Shown: piece after piece, positions 1-8,530 of the stretch
Numbering within the stretch: the first letter of the stretch is position 1
Layout of the letters: each line of letters begins with the position of its first letter
Source: Gemmatimonadota bacterium
GTDB taxonomy: Bacteria; Gemmatimonadota; Gemmatimonadetes; Longimicrobiales; Longimicrobiaceae
DNA: 64,000 bases
Direction of reading: 5' to 3'
NCBI GenBank assembly: GCA_028287185.1
Contig: JAQBQD010000002.1
Coordinates: 1-64,000, forward strand
Position numbers and translations under genes: made by a program
Notes under the pieces: model-generated
The model's input: only the letters and a program-made list of their open reading frames with translations
What the model was told of the DNA's origin: nothing
Databases searched by the model: none

Positions 1-649
1 GCGACGCTCTTCCACCTGGGCCCGAGCCGGGGCAGCGCGGAGCTGGTGCGGATGCTGGAGGGGGGAGTATGCGGGGATCGTGACCAGCGACCGGTGGAGC
101 GCGTACCGGATCTGTGCGCGCCGGCAGCTCTGCTGGGCGCACCTGAAGCGCAACCTCGAGGCGCTGGGGCTGCGCGGGCCGGAGGGCGAGCACTTCGCGC
201 GGCGAGGCCTGGCGCTCTGTGCGAGAGTCTTCAAAACGATGGAGCCGGTGCGGGAAGGTCGCAGCCCCCGTGAAGAGCTCCCAAGGCGCATGCGGAGGTG
301 CCGGAAGAGGCTCCAACGGCTGCTTCGGCGCGGTGAAGCATGCGAGGAGCGCCGCGTGGCGGGCTTCTGCCGCCAGCTCCTCGGCCTCTGGCCCTTCCTC
401 TGGACCTTCTTGGAGCACCCCATCGAGCCCACCAACAACGCGGCCGAGCGCGCGCTACGCAAGGCCGTGCTCTGGAGGAAGGGATGCTTCGGCAGCCAGA
501 GCGACGATGGCCTCCGCTTCGTCGAGCGCATCCTCACCGTCTCCGCCACCTGCCAGCAGCAGCCCCGCTCCATCCTCCCATCCCTCGCCGACTCCCTCTC
601 CGCACGACGCGCTCACCTCCCCCCGCCCAAGCTCCTTCCGCCACTCTGA
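1..649 (+). pseudogene. IS66-family transposase (TnpC), C-terminal part, frameshifted
   Basis: The reading frame enters from the left edge. It contains the IS66 transposase C-terminus: the block around SDRWSAY (second catalytic Asp), a CWAHLKRN segment, and NNAAERALR with the catalytic Glu, then the usual IS66 tail. The frame changes near position 60-65: residues up to MLEG are in frame 1, while GEYAGIVTSDRW onward is in frame 2. A run of six G after position 59, where five would restore the frame, explains the shift. The copy is therefore probably inactive, unless the shift is a sequencing error or programmed. The N-terminus lies outside the window. Confidence 0.85.
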
Positions 650-920
650 ACGGTTACGCGGTGCGGTGGTGCGTAGAGAATGTGGGAGCGAAGCCGGAAA
701 TCGCGAATGCGCTCCTCATCCGGTTTAGGAAATCGACTGTGCATTTACAGGTCGTTCGATAGCCCGGCTGCCGATCTGCCCAGAAGAATCCACAGTCATG
801 GGACGGATTTGGTATCAAGCAGAGACATTGCGACGATACGAGCTTCGAGCGATCCCAACCAGTTCCCAATACACGAAGGCCCTGCCACGGAAACCGTTGC
901 AGGGCCTTCACTTATGCTAG

Positions 921-994
921 TCGGGACGGCCGGATTTGAACCGGCGACCCCCTGAACCCCATTCAGGTGCGCTACCGGGCTGCGCCACGTCCCG
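921..994 (-). tRNA. tRNA-Pro (anticodon GGG)
   Basis: The minus strand folds as a full cloverleaf. The acceptor arms CGGGACG and CGTCCCG pair, the anticodon stem is CCTGA/TCAGG with loop ATGGGGT giving anticodon GGG, and the T arm has the GGTTCAAATCC core. The discriminator is A, and the CCA end is not encoded. Confidence 0.95.
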
Positions 995-1065
995 AACCGG
1001 TGCCTGCTCGTGCCGGCAAGCCGTCAGCGAACAGGCGTAGAACCTAACCCCGGCGCGGCATCTCG

Positions 1066-3039
1066 TCAACCCGCGGCCGGTGCGGACGCCGTCACCACCG
1101 CGCGCAGCCAGTCGTCGCGGAGCGCCGTCTGTTCCGGCGTGGGCTGCGGGGTCGGGCGAATCTCCCAGCGTTGCGGCGGGCCGGCCTCCACCTCCAACGC
1201 CAGGTTCACCAGCTCGTCGCGGCGGAACACAGTGAGCACCACCCGCTCGCCCGGCTTTCGATCCATCAGCCGGGCGGAGAGCGTCTCCAATCCCACGCGC
1301 AGGCCGTCCAGGGCGATCACCTCGTCGCCCGCGTTCAGCCCCGCGCGCCAGGCGGGCGAATCAGCCAGCACGTTGCCCACGATCGTCTTTCCGTTCTCGA
1401 ACTTCATCTGCACGCCGATCCGCACGTCCGTCGGCGGGCGCTTCACGGTCGGAGTGGCAGCGAGCGAGTCGGCAGGAACACCTCCCGAGGCGGCATCGGT
1501 TGCACTTGCCGTGGCTGACGTGGACGCCGACGCCATCGACCCCGGCTGCCGGGCCAATCCCCCGCCTCCAGACGTGCTTTCGCCCACTTCGCTTCCGGCC
1601 GCCGCCTGGCTCGCCGCCGCAGCGGATGCGGTGGACGCGGCGTTCGCCGCCGGCGTGTGCGCGCCCACCAGCTCCAGGCCGGCGGCGGCCAGGTAGGGCG
1701 CATAGTCCAGCTCGCCGCGCCCGCGCAGGGTGGCGTCGAAGAACGCCGTCAGGTCCTCGCCGGCCACCTCCGCCGCCACGCGCTCCACCTCGCCCGGCGG
1801 GAAGCCGACGTCGGGCGCACCGAACCGATCCCACATCACGCGCATCACGTCGTCCAGCGAGCGCGCGCCGGCGGTGGACTGGCGGATCTTCAGGTCCAGC
1901 AGCAGGGCGACCAGGGCGCCCTTCTGGTAGTACGAGATGGTGGCGTTGGGCGAGTTGGCGTCGGGGCGGTAGAACTTGATCCAGGTGTCGAACGACGAGT
2001 CCGCCAGCGGCTGCACGAAGCGGCCGGGCACGCCGAAGTGCCGCGTGACGGTCTCCGCCAGGCGCTCCAGGTAGCGCTGGGGGGAGATGAGGCCCGCGCG
2101 GCGCAGCACCAGGTCCGTGTAGTACGTGGTGATGCCCTCCACCACCCACAGGTCGCGCGTGTACGCCTCGCGCGTGTAGTCGAACGGCCCCAGCACCGCG
2201 GGGCGGATGCGCTTGCCGTTCCACGCGTGGAAGAGCTCGTGCGCCGTGAGCGCCAGGAAGTGCTCGTAGGCCACGCCGCGGAAGCTCCACCGGTCCGCCT
2301 GCAGGATGGTCGACGCCTTGTGCTCCAGGCCGCCCGAGCCGCCGGGGGTGAGGTGCAGGATGAAGGTGAAGTGCCCGTACGGCAGCACGCCGAACATCGC
2401 CTTCTCGGCGCGCACGATGGCGGTGGCGTCCACTGCCAGGCGCTGCGGGTCGTAGTTGCCGCGGCCCCACACGGCCCAGCGGTGCTTCGTGCCGTCGATC
2501 TCCCACTCCCACAGCGCATGCGTCCCCAGCTCCAGCGGCGCGTCCACCAGCTCGTCGTAGTCCGCCGCCACGAACGCGTTCGGCGACTCCTCGGCCATGG
2601 AGGTCGTCGCGCGCCAGCCGTTCGGCAGGTCCACCGCCACCCGGTGCGGGGCGTGCTCGCGGCCGCGGGCGAACAGGAAGACGCTCGCGCCGTTCACCGT
2701 CGCGTGGCTGGCGTCCAGGTGGCTGGTGCGCACGCTCAGCTCATCCGCGTGCACCACGTAGCGCACGGCCAGGCGCCCGTCCGCCGGCGCATCCACGCGC
2801 CAGGTGTTCTTGTCCGTCTTCTCCGCCGGCAGCATGCGGCCGGCGCCGTCCGCCGCCATCAGCGCCATCACGTTGCGCGGAAACTCGCGCATCAGGTACG
2901 AGCCCGGCGTCCAGCTCGGCATCACCAGCTCCGTTGGGCCGTCGACGCCGTCCAGCTCCATCTCCACGTGGAGAAGGTGCGTGTGCGGCTCGGGCATGCG
3001 CAGGCGGTAGCGTACGGCGGCGGGCGTGTCGGTCGGCAT
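1066..3039 (-). CDS. M61-family metallopeptidase with PDZ domain
   Basis: A 657-residue zinc aminopeptidase of the M61 (glycyl aminopeptidase-like) family. The N-terminal beta domain contains PSWTPGSYLMREF. The zinc motif HELFH is at residues 267-271, with the probable third ligand in VVEGITTYY (Glu301). A PDZ domain occupies about residues 555-630 and probably guides substrate binding. An Ala/Ser/Gly-rich linker (about 470-545) joins the parts. No signal peptide is obvious from the chosen Met, so it is probably cytoplasmic unless a different start is used. It stands alone beside tRNA-Pro on the same strand. Confidence 0.9.
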   Translation of the reverse strand: MPTDTPAAVRYRLRMPEPHTHLLHVEMELDGVDGPTELVMPSWTPGSYLMREFPRNVMALMAADGAGRMLPAEKTDKNTWRVDAPADGRLAVRYVVHADELSVRTSHLDASHATVNGASVFLFARGREHAPHRVAVDLPNGWRATTSMAEESPNAFVAADYDELVDAPLELGTHALWEWEIDGTKHRWAVWGRGNYDPQRLAVDATAIVRAEKAMFGVLPYGHFTFILHLTPGGSGGLEHKASTILQADRWSFRGVAYEHFLALTAHELFHAWNGKRIRPAVLGPFDYTREAYTRDLWVVEGITTYYTDLVLRRAGLISPQRYLERLAETVTRHFGVPGRFVQPLADSSFDTWIKFYRPDANSPNATISYYQKGALVALLLDLKIRQSTAGARSLDDVMRVMWDRFGAPDVGFPPGEVERVAAEVAGEDLTAFFDATLRGRGELDYAPYLAAAGLELVGAHTPAANAASTASAAAASQAAAGSEVGESTSGGGGLARQPGSMASASTSATASATDAASGGVPADSLAATPTVKRPPTDVRIGVQMKFENGKTIVGNVLADSPAWRAGLNAGDEVIALDGLRVGLETLSARLMDRKPGERVVLTVFRRDELVNLALEVEAGPPQRWEIRPTPQPTPEQTALRDDWLRAVVTASAPAAG

Positions 3040-3414
3040 CGGAAGCGGCGCTCGGGTTCGGGTCTGGAGATGCGAGGTGACTTCGGTCGATCAGACGTGA
3101 CGGACAGGTGGAGCAGGTAGCGACGCAGGTGAGTCGTGCCGGCATGCCGGACATCCGGCCGAGCGCCCCTCCGTCATCCGCGCGCTCGACGGGAGGCCTG
3201 TCCCGAGTCCCGGGCCGATGTCAGGGCAAAACCTGGCCTGCCGCGGGTTCAGCACGAATGCATCGGGCGATCCAGCCCGCTCCGCACGTATCCATCGATC
3301 GACCGTCCCACCAACGCCCGCGCCCCGGACCGTCCCCGCGGCGGAGGGCGGCGCCGGGGCGCAGGTTGTGGCCGGGGCGACGGAGCGCGTCGGCGGAGGC
3401 GGCCGCCCGCTCGG
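3040..3414. other. Intergenic, no gene seen
   Basis: GC-rich spacer between two leftward genes. Open frames here lack a family signature or a convincing start site, and no clear terminator was found. Confidence 0.5.
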
Positions 3415-4446
3415 CTACGGACGCCGGTGCCGGCGGGGGCGCATCACCAGGCCGGCCAGGGCGCCGACCAGGAGGCCCGCCCCGAGTGCCGCGGGCCTGG
3501 CGAAGCGCTGCACCTTCGACTCGCGCAGGATGCTGCCGGCCATGAAGAGGACATTCGCCGGGCGCTCGGCCAGGCGGCGCATCAGGTACGGGTACCACGA
3601 GTCGCCGAAGGGCACGTAGACGCGCACGTTGTAGCCCTCCTCGCGCAGCCGCGTCTGCAGGTCGCGGCGAATGCCGTACAGCATCTGGAACTCGAACGAC
3701 TCCTTGGGGATGGAGTTGTCCCAGGCAAAGCGGCGCGCGTGGCGGATGATCTCCTCGTCGTGCGTGGCGATGGCGGGGTAGGTGCCGGCCTGCAGCAGCC
3801 GCTCCATCTCCTCCACGTACTTGCGGTCCGTGTCGGCCTTGTCGGGGAACGCCACCTCGTCGGGCTCCTTGTAGGCGCCCTTCACCAGCCGCACCCGCGT
3901 GCCCAGGGCGATCAGGCGCTCCACGTCGGCCGGCGTGCGGTGCAGGTACGACTGCAGCACCGTGCCCACGTTGCGGAAGCCCGAGTCGCGCAGCTCCTCG
4001 ACGAGCGCGATGGTGCGCTCCGTGTAGGCCGTGGACTCCATGTCCAGCCGCACGAAGATCTCGCCCTCGCCGTCGCCCAGCTCGCGGGCGCGCTGCAGCA
4101 CGCGCTCCACGTTGCGGCGGCACATCTCCTCGTCGATGTCCAGGCCCAGCTGCGTGGGCTTGAGGGAGATGTTGCCGTCGATGCCCTGTGCCGCGATCGC
4201 CTCCAGCGTGCGGATGGCCATCTCCGCCGCCTCGTCCGCCTCCTCGCGCGTCGCCACGCTCTCGCCCAGAAAGTCCAGCGAGACGCTGAGCCCCGCCGCG
4301 TTCAGCACGCGCGCCGCCTCGATCGCGTCGTCCAGCGTGTCGCCGGCCACGAAGCGCTGGGCCAGCTTGCGCGACAAGGGGGTGCCCGTCACCACCTTCT
4401 TGGCGGCCGGGCTCTCGCTGAGGTAGAGAAGGCTCTGCTTGAGCAT
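3415..4446 (-). CDS. Proline dehydrogenase
   Basis: A 343-residue monofunctional FAD-dependent proline dehydrogenase, which oxidises proline to pyrroline-5-carboxylate. The TIM-barrel signatures are visible: GNISLKPTQLG, FVRLDME, a VRLVKGAY strand and the C-terminal YPYLMRRLAERPAN block that binds the substrate carboxylate. Length fits the short bacterial PutB/PRODH class rather than bifunctional PutA. It begins at an ATG about 80 bp downstream of the leftward gene ending at 4528, so the two may be co-transcribed. No delta-1-pyrroline-5-carboxylate dehydrogenase is nearby. The gene symbol is left blank because naming varies between putB and prodh. Confidence 0.93.
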   Translation of the reverse strand: MLKQSLLYLSESPAAKKVVTGTPLSRKLAQRFVAGDTLDDAIEAARVLNAAGLSVSLDFLGESVATREEADEAAEMAIRTLEAIAAQGIDGNISLKPTQLGLDIDEEMCRRNVERVLQRARELGDGEGEIFVRLDMESTAYTERTIALVEELRDSGFRNVGTVLQSYLHRTPADVERLIALGTRVRLVKGAYKEPDEVAFPDKADTDRKYVEEMERLLQAGTYPAIATHDEEIIRHARRFAWDNSIPKESFEFQMLYGIRRDLQTRLREEGYNVRVYVPFGDSWYPYLMRRLAERPANVLFMAGSILRESKVQRFARPAALGAGLLVGALAGLVMRPRRHRRP

Positions 4447-4527
4447 GTCCTCGCTGGGGTGCGGCGCGCGGCGGGCGCGGCCGGAGGGTGTCGGGCGGGC
4501 GGGAAAGGGCGGCGCGGCGGCCGCGGC

Positions 4528-4905
4528 TCACGCCCCGGTGTCTTCGTCCAGCAGCCTGCGCGCGATCGCGTCGTCCAGCAGGCCGCGCACCTCGTGCAGC
4601 GTCAGCGTCTCCAGGGCGCGGGCGGCGTCGGCCTCCGTCTCTGCGCTCACCAGGTCCGGCGTCTCCATGTGGCCCATCACGGTGCTGCCCGTCTGGGCCC
4701 AGCGCAAGAAGACGAGGTAGGCCACCCAGGGCGCCGCCGGATCGCCCGTCTCCTCCGTCTCCACGCCCACCGTGTACGGCTCGCCGTCGCTTCCGGTGAA
4801 CGCCGCCGCGCGGCCGTGGATGGCCGTGTAGCCGCCCAGGGTCGTCTCGTCCGCGCCTGCGGGCGCCACGGGGTTCAGCCGGTCCTCGGCACCGCCAAAG
4901 CTCAT
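4528..4905 (-). CDS. Hypothetical protein, 125 residues
   Basis: Begins MSFGGAEDRLNP at an ATG near 4905. It contains a mixed region with GEPYTVGVETEETG and VAYLVFLRWAQTGS, and a C-terminal helical stretch. There are no transmembrane segments and no recognised family. It is upstream of, and on the same strand as, proline dehydrogenase with an 80-bp gap, so it may share a transcript. The acidic-aromatic pattern suggests a small soluble cytoplasmic protein; nothing more can be said. Confidence 0.7.
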   Translation of the reverse strand: MSFGGAEDRLNPVAPAGADETTLGGYTAIHGRAAAFTGSDGEPYTVGVETEETGDPAAPWVAYLVFLRWAQTGSTVMGHMETPDLVSAETEADAARALETLTLHEVRGLLDDAIARRLLDEDTGA

Positions 4906-5688
4906 GGCCCGCAAGGTAACGCGCCCCCGTGCCGCGCGACAAGATGGCGAGGTTTCTCCCGCTTTCCGGTGTTCCCGGGCTCGTCGAGCGCGGGGGAAGC
5001 GGGGGGGTCGGGGGTGGAGCGCCGGCGTCGGTGCCGCTCCGGAGCCCGGCGGAAACTGCCCCGCCGGTCTCCTCCGCGGGGCCGGAGAGCCTCCTCCTCC
5101 GGGCGCGATACCGCCTGCGCCCTCCGTCCGGGGTCTCCCCGGCCGCTCCGCGAGCCCCGCGGTACCGCTGCGGGTCTCGCTCCGCAACGGATTGGGGAAT
5201 GGGGGCACTTCATCGCAGGGGATGGCTTCGGACGGGACAGGCATCGCCCCCGACGGCTTCCGGGCGGTTGATGGAACCGCGGCAACGACCACGCGAAGCC
5301 TCCCTTCGCGCGGAGGTGGGCTCCTCGTGGCACGCACGTGATGTGCGCGCGGCGCGGGCGTTGGCGCCGGGGTGATTCTCACCGGCGCCATCGCAGACAA
5401 CCGCCGCCCGCGGAAGGCATCGCGCCGTTGAGGAGCGAGCTCGCGAGGCGCGGATATCCCGTTGCAGCCCCGGGTGTCAACGCGCGGGCCGAGCCCGCCA
5501 CCCGCGGTTCCGCATCCCCGACGATTGCCCCACATCTCCGCCGCCCCTACCTTCGCCGCTCGAGACCAGGCTTCGTGCCCGTCGCCGACACCCGCGTCGC
5601 TCTCCGCGCAACCGCGGACCAGCGCGCGCCCCGTGCGGTGCCCCGACGACGCAGGCGCAAGGCGCGGCAATCCATCACCGGAGCGAGC
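4906..5688. other. Long intergenic region, no gene recognised
   Basis: About 780 bp between divergent genes. Several overlapping open frames exist on both strands, but they are Arg/Pro-rich, as expected from GC-rich noncoding DNA. A small inverted repeat around 5293 (cgcgaag...cttcgcg) was seen. No RNA gene was identified. Confidence 0.45.
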
Positions 5689-6714
5689 ATGCGGGCGGCG
5701 ATCTTTCACGAGAACGGCGGGCCGGAGGTGGTGCGCGTCGAGCAGGTGCCGACCCCCGAGGCGGGGCCGGGCGAGGTGCTGGTGCAGGTGCGGGCGGCGG
5801 CCATGAACCACCTGGACCTGTGGGTGCGGCGCGGGCTCAACATCCAGACCACCATGCCGCACATCGGCGGGTCGGACATCGCCGGGGTCGTCTCCGCCGT
5901 CGGCGACGGCGTGGACGCGGGGCGCGTCGGCCAGCGCGTGGTGGTGAACCCCACGCTGTGGTGCGGGCGCTGCCGCGAGTGCCTGCGCGGCAACGAGCCC
6001 TTCTGCGAGAAGCTGCGCCTGCTGGGCGAGCACACGGACGGCGGCTTCGCCGAGTACGTCGCCGTCCGCGCCGAAAGCGCGCACCCCATCCCCGACACGC
6101 TCTCGTTCCAGTCCGCCGCGGCCGTCCCCGTCTCGTACCAGACGGCGTGGCGCGCGCTCCTCACCCGCGCCCGGCTGCGCGCCGGCGAGGACGTGCTGGT
6201 GCTGGGCGCGTCCGGCGGCACGGCCATCGCCGCGGTGCAGATCGCCCTCCTCGCCGGCGCCCGCGTCTTCGCGGTGACGCACGGCGCCGAGAACGTGGCC
6301 CGCCTGCGCGCGCTGGGCGCCCACCACGTGTACGACCGCACGCACGAGGACTTTTCCGCCGCTGCCTTCCGCGACACCGCAAAGCGCGGCGTGGACGTGG
6401 TGGTGGAGAACGTCGGCGCGGCGACCTGGAAGGGGAGCTTGCGCGCCCTGGCCCGCGGCGGCCGCCTGGTCACCTACGGCGCCACCACCGGCCCCGGCGG
6501 CGAGACCGACATCCCGCTGGTCTTCTGGAAGCAGCTCGAGATCATCGGCACTACTATGGCCTCTCGCGCGGAGTTCCAGGCCGTGCTCGCCGCCGTCACC
6601 AGCGGCGCCATCATCCCCGTCATCGACACCGTGATGCCCCTCGCCCGCGCCCGCGAGGCCCACGAACGCCTCGAAGCCGGCGGCCAGTTCGGCAAGATCG
6701 TGCTCGTCCCCTGA
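5689..6714 (+). CDS. Zinc-type alcohol dehydrogenase / quinone oxidoreductase (MDR family)
   Basis: A 341-residue medium-chain dehydrogenase/reductase. The N-terminal GroES-like domain starts MRAAIFHENGGPEVV. The structural-zinc-type cysteine cluster CGRCRECLRGNEPFC is present. The nucleotide-binding domain has VLVLGASGGTAIAAVQ. A zinc-type cysteine lobe in a quinone-oxidoreductase-like frame fits the zinc-binding alcohol dehydrogenase subclass; the substrate cannot be told. The internal ATG at 5689 was chosen over longer in-frame extensions because the family N-terminus begins exactly there, and upstream sequence reads as noncoding. It is transcribed alone, divergent from the 4528-4905 gene. 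Confidence 0.9.
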   Translation: MRAAIFHENGGPEVVRVEQVPTPEAGPGEVLVQVRAAAMNHLDLWVRRGLNIQTTMPHIGGSDIAGVVSAVGDGVDAGRVGQRVVVNPTLWCGRCRECLRGNEPFCEKLRLLGEHTDGGFAEYVAVRAESAHPIPDTLSFQSAAAVPVSYQTAWRALLTRARLRAGEDVLVLGASGGTAIAAVQIALLAGARVFAVTHGAENVARLRALGAHHVYDRTHEDFSAAAFRDTAKRGVDVVVENVGAATWKGSLRALARGGRLVTYGATTGPGGETDIPLVFWKQLEIIGTTMASRAEFQAVLAAVTSGAIIPVIDTVMPLARAREAHERLEAGGQFGKIVLVP

Positions 6715-7190
6715 CGGCACGCATCCGCACATCCACGGGCTTCCGCGGCTGGTCATCGGATGGATGTCCGCGCCACGCCGCCTACCTCCGCGCCGATCGA
6801 CGTCCCCGCCCGCGCCACCCGGCCGCCGCACCATCGACCTCCGCCGCCCAGCACCTCCCCGGCGCCGCGAGGAGCCCCGCGAAGGCGGGTCCTTTCTCCC
6901 ATGGCAGCCGCGGGTTTCCAATCCGACGGCGGGGGCGGGGCACCCCAACTCTTCGCCGCCCCCGCACTCCTGATCACCACAATCCGGTGCCGTGGGCTCC
7001 GCGTGCCGGCACCGGCGATCCACCGATCCACCGATCGCGGAATCGAAGATCTGCCGCGGTGCTCATCCATTGTTCGCGAATGCGCCGAAGGGTCGATCAG
7101 TGCATGTCGAGCAGTACAGAAACAGAAGCGGCGCCGTCCCGGGTGGGGACGGCGCCGCATGCGAACTTCAGAGGCCGCGGCCGCGGGGGA
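6715..7190. other. Intergenic with a terminator only
   Basis: No credible gene between the convergent ends of the oxidoreductase and the cold-shock gene. A strong hairpin at 7128-7158 is listed separately. Confidence 0.5.
7128..7158 (-). terminator. Rho-independent terminator of the cold-shock gene
   Basis: Perfect 13-bp stem GCGGCGCCGTCCC / GGGACGGCGCCGC with a short loop. On the minus strand it is followed by TTCTGTTTCTG. It lies 33 bp past the stop of the leftward cold-shock gene. Confidence 0.8.
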
Positions 7191-7424
7191 CTACTCTCCT
7201 ACCACTTCTTCTTCCGGTGCCGGACGCACGTCGTTCGCGCGGGGGCCCTTGGCGTCGTCCACGACCTCGAACTCCACCCGGTCTCCGCGCTTGAGCGACC
7301 GGAAGCCGTCCATCTGGATGGCCGAGTGGTGCACGAAGACGTCCTTGCCGCCGTCGTCGGGGCGGATGAAGCCGAAGCCCTTGTCGTCCTTGAAGAACTC
7401 TACGATCCCAGTCTGTCGAGCCAT
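7191..7424 (-). CDS. Cold-shock domain protein (CspA family)
   Basis: A 77-residue single OB-fold protein that binds single-stranded RNA and DNA as an RNA chaperone. It carries RNP1 (KGFGFI) and RNP2 (VFVHHSAI), with the standard opening [16 protein letters not shown]. The C-terminal acidic tail EEEVVGE is slightly longer than in CspA itself. The ATG at 7424 gives the canonical start and has a GGAGGC ribosome site just upstream. It has its own terminator. Confidence 0.95.
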   Translation of the reverse strand: MARQTGIVEFFKDDKGFGFIRPDDGGKDVFVHHSAIQMDGFRSLKRGDRVEFEVVDDAKGPRANDVRPAPEEEVVGE

Positions 7425-7534
7425 GGTGCCTCCGAAGTGACGGAACCGGTCGGTGCCGGGCGTCGTCCCGTCCAACGGCGCACCGGAAGATGTCGTCGGC
7501 CCGGGAAACGCAAAGAGCGTTCCTTATCGGAAAC

Positions 7535-8377
7535 TCAACGCCGGGGCGGCCGGGACGTAGCGGTGAGCTCCAGGATGGCCACTTCGGGGCGGCACAGGAA
7601 GCGCACCGGCAGGTGCACCGTGCCCACCCCGCGCGACACGTAGACCTGCGTCCACGGCCTGCGCCGCAGCCCCTCCTCGTACAGGTCGTCGTGCTCCGCC
7701 GCGTTCAGAACGGCTCCCACGAGGGGCAGCCGCACCTGGCCGCCGTGTGTGTGGCCGCTCACGATCAGGTCCACACGGTCGTACGCCCGCCGCGCCTTCT
7801 CGGCCTGGTCGGGGTCGTGCGCCAGAAGCAGGGTGAAGTCCCGCGCCTCCGGCGGCGGGAGCTGCGCCAGCGACGGGTCGCCGCACGACCAGTCGTCCAC
7901 GCCCGCGACGCAGAGCCGCGCCGCGCCCACCTTGCGCATCACCGCGCGGTTGGTCAGGTCCTCCACGCCGGGGTGCGCCGCCACGTCGCGCCGCCAGCGG
8001 CCGATGCCCACCGCGTAGTCGTGGTTGCCCGGCACCGCCCACACCCCGCACGGCGCGGAGAGCGGCGACAGCGCGTCCAGCACGGCCTCGAACCCGCGCG
8101 CATCGTCCGCGGCGAAGTCGCCGGTGAGCGCCACCAGGTCCGGCCGCTCGCGCATGGCCATGCGCGCCGCGCGGCGCACCAGCGAGAGCGGCGTTCCCGC
8201 GCCCGCGTGGAGGTCCGTGAGAAGCGCCACGCGGAAGCCTTCCAGGTCCGGGTGCAGGGTGGGGACGTGGATCTTCGTGCGGGTGGTCTGCAGCCAGCGA
8301 GGCTCCACGAGCGTGGCATAGGCGCCCAGGCCGGCGGCGGCGAGGCCCGCGGCGTTCAGCAGAGGTCGTGTTCGCAT
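7535..8377 (-). CDS. Membrane-anchored metallophosphoesterase (YkuE/YaeI-like)
   Basis: A 280-residue calcineurin-type phosphoesterase with the full two-metal motif series: LTDLHAG, GDFAADD, GNHDY and GHTHGGQ. A short N-terminal hydrophobic stretch (LLNAAGLAAAGLGAYATLVEP) fits a signal anchor, so the enzyme may face the periplasm. YkuE-type relatives act on UDP-linked lipid or cell-wall precursors; the exact substrate here is unknown. The start at 8377 is the last Met before the hydrophobic anchor. The gene stands alone, divergent from the aldolase gene. Confidence 0.88.
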   Translation of the reverse strand: MRTRPLLNAAGLAAAGLGAYATLVEPRWLQTTRTKIHVPTLHPDLEGFRVALLTDLHAGAGTPLSLVRRAARMAMRERPDLVALTGDFAADDARGFEAVLDALSPLSAPCGVWAVPGNHDYAVGIGRWRRDVAAHPGVEDLTNRAVMRKVGAARLCVAGVDDWSCGDPSLAQLPPPEARDFTLLLAHDPDQAEKARRAYDRVDLIVSGHTHGGQVRLPLVGAVLNAAEHDDLYEEGLRRRPWTQVYVSRGVGTVHLPVRFLCRPEVAILELTATSRPPRR

Positions 8378-8530
8378 GCCGGCCCGCGGGGTGCAAAGCG
8401 CGCGCCGTCTTGCCGGCCCCCGCGGGCGGCGTGCATTATGATCGCCTGCCTCCGCGCGTGCAGCGCGGGCGCTGCGCGTGGGCGGGCCGCCGGCGGCCCG
8501 CCAGAACCGATCCGATCCCTTGAGGAGACC

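Noticed and set aside
4528-7023. Very long leftward open frame (over 800 codons) spanning the oxidoreductase region
   Set aside because: Only the last 125 codons look like protein; the rest is antisense to a clear MDR gene and reads as low-complexity sequence from GC-rich DNA.
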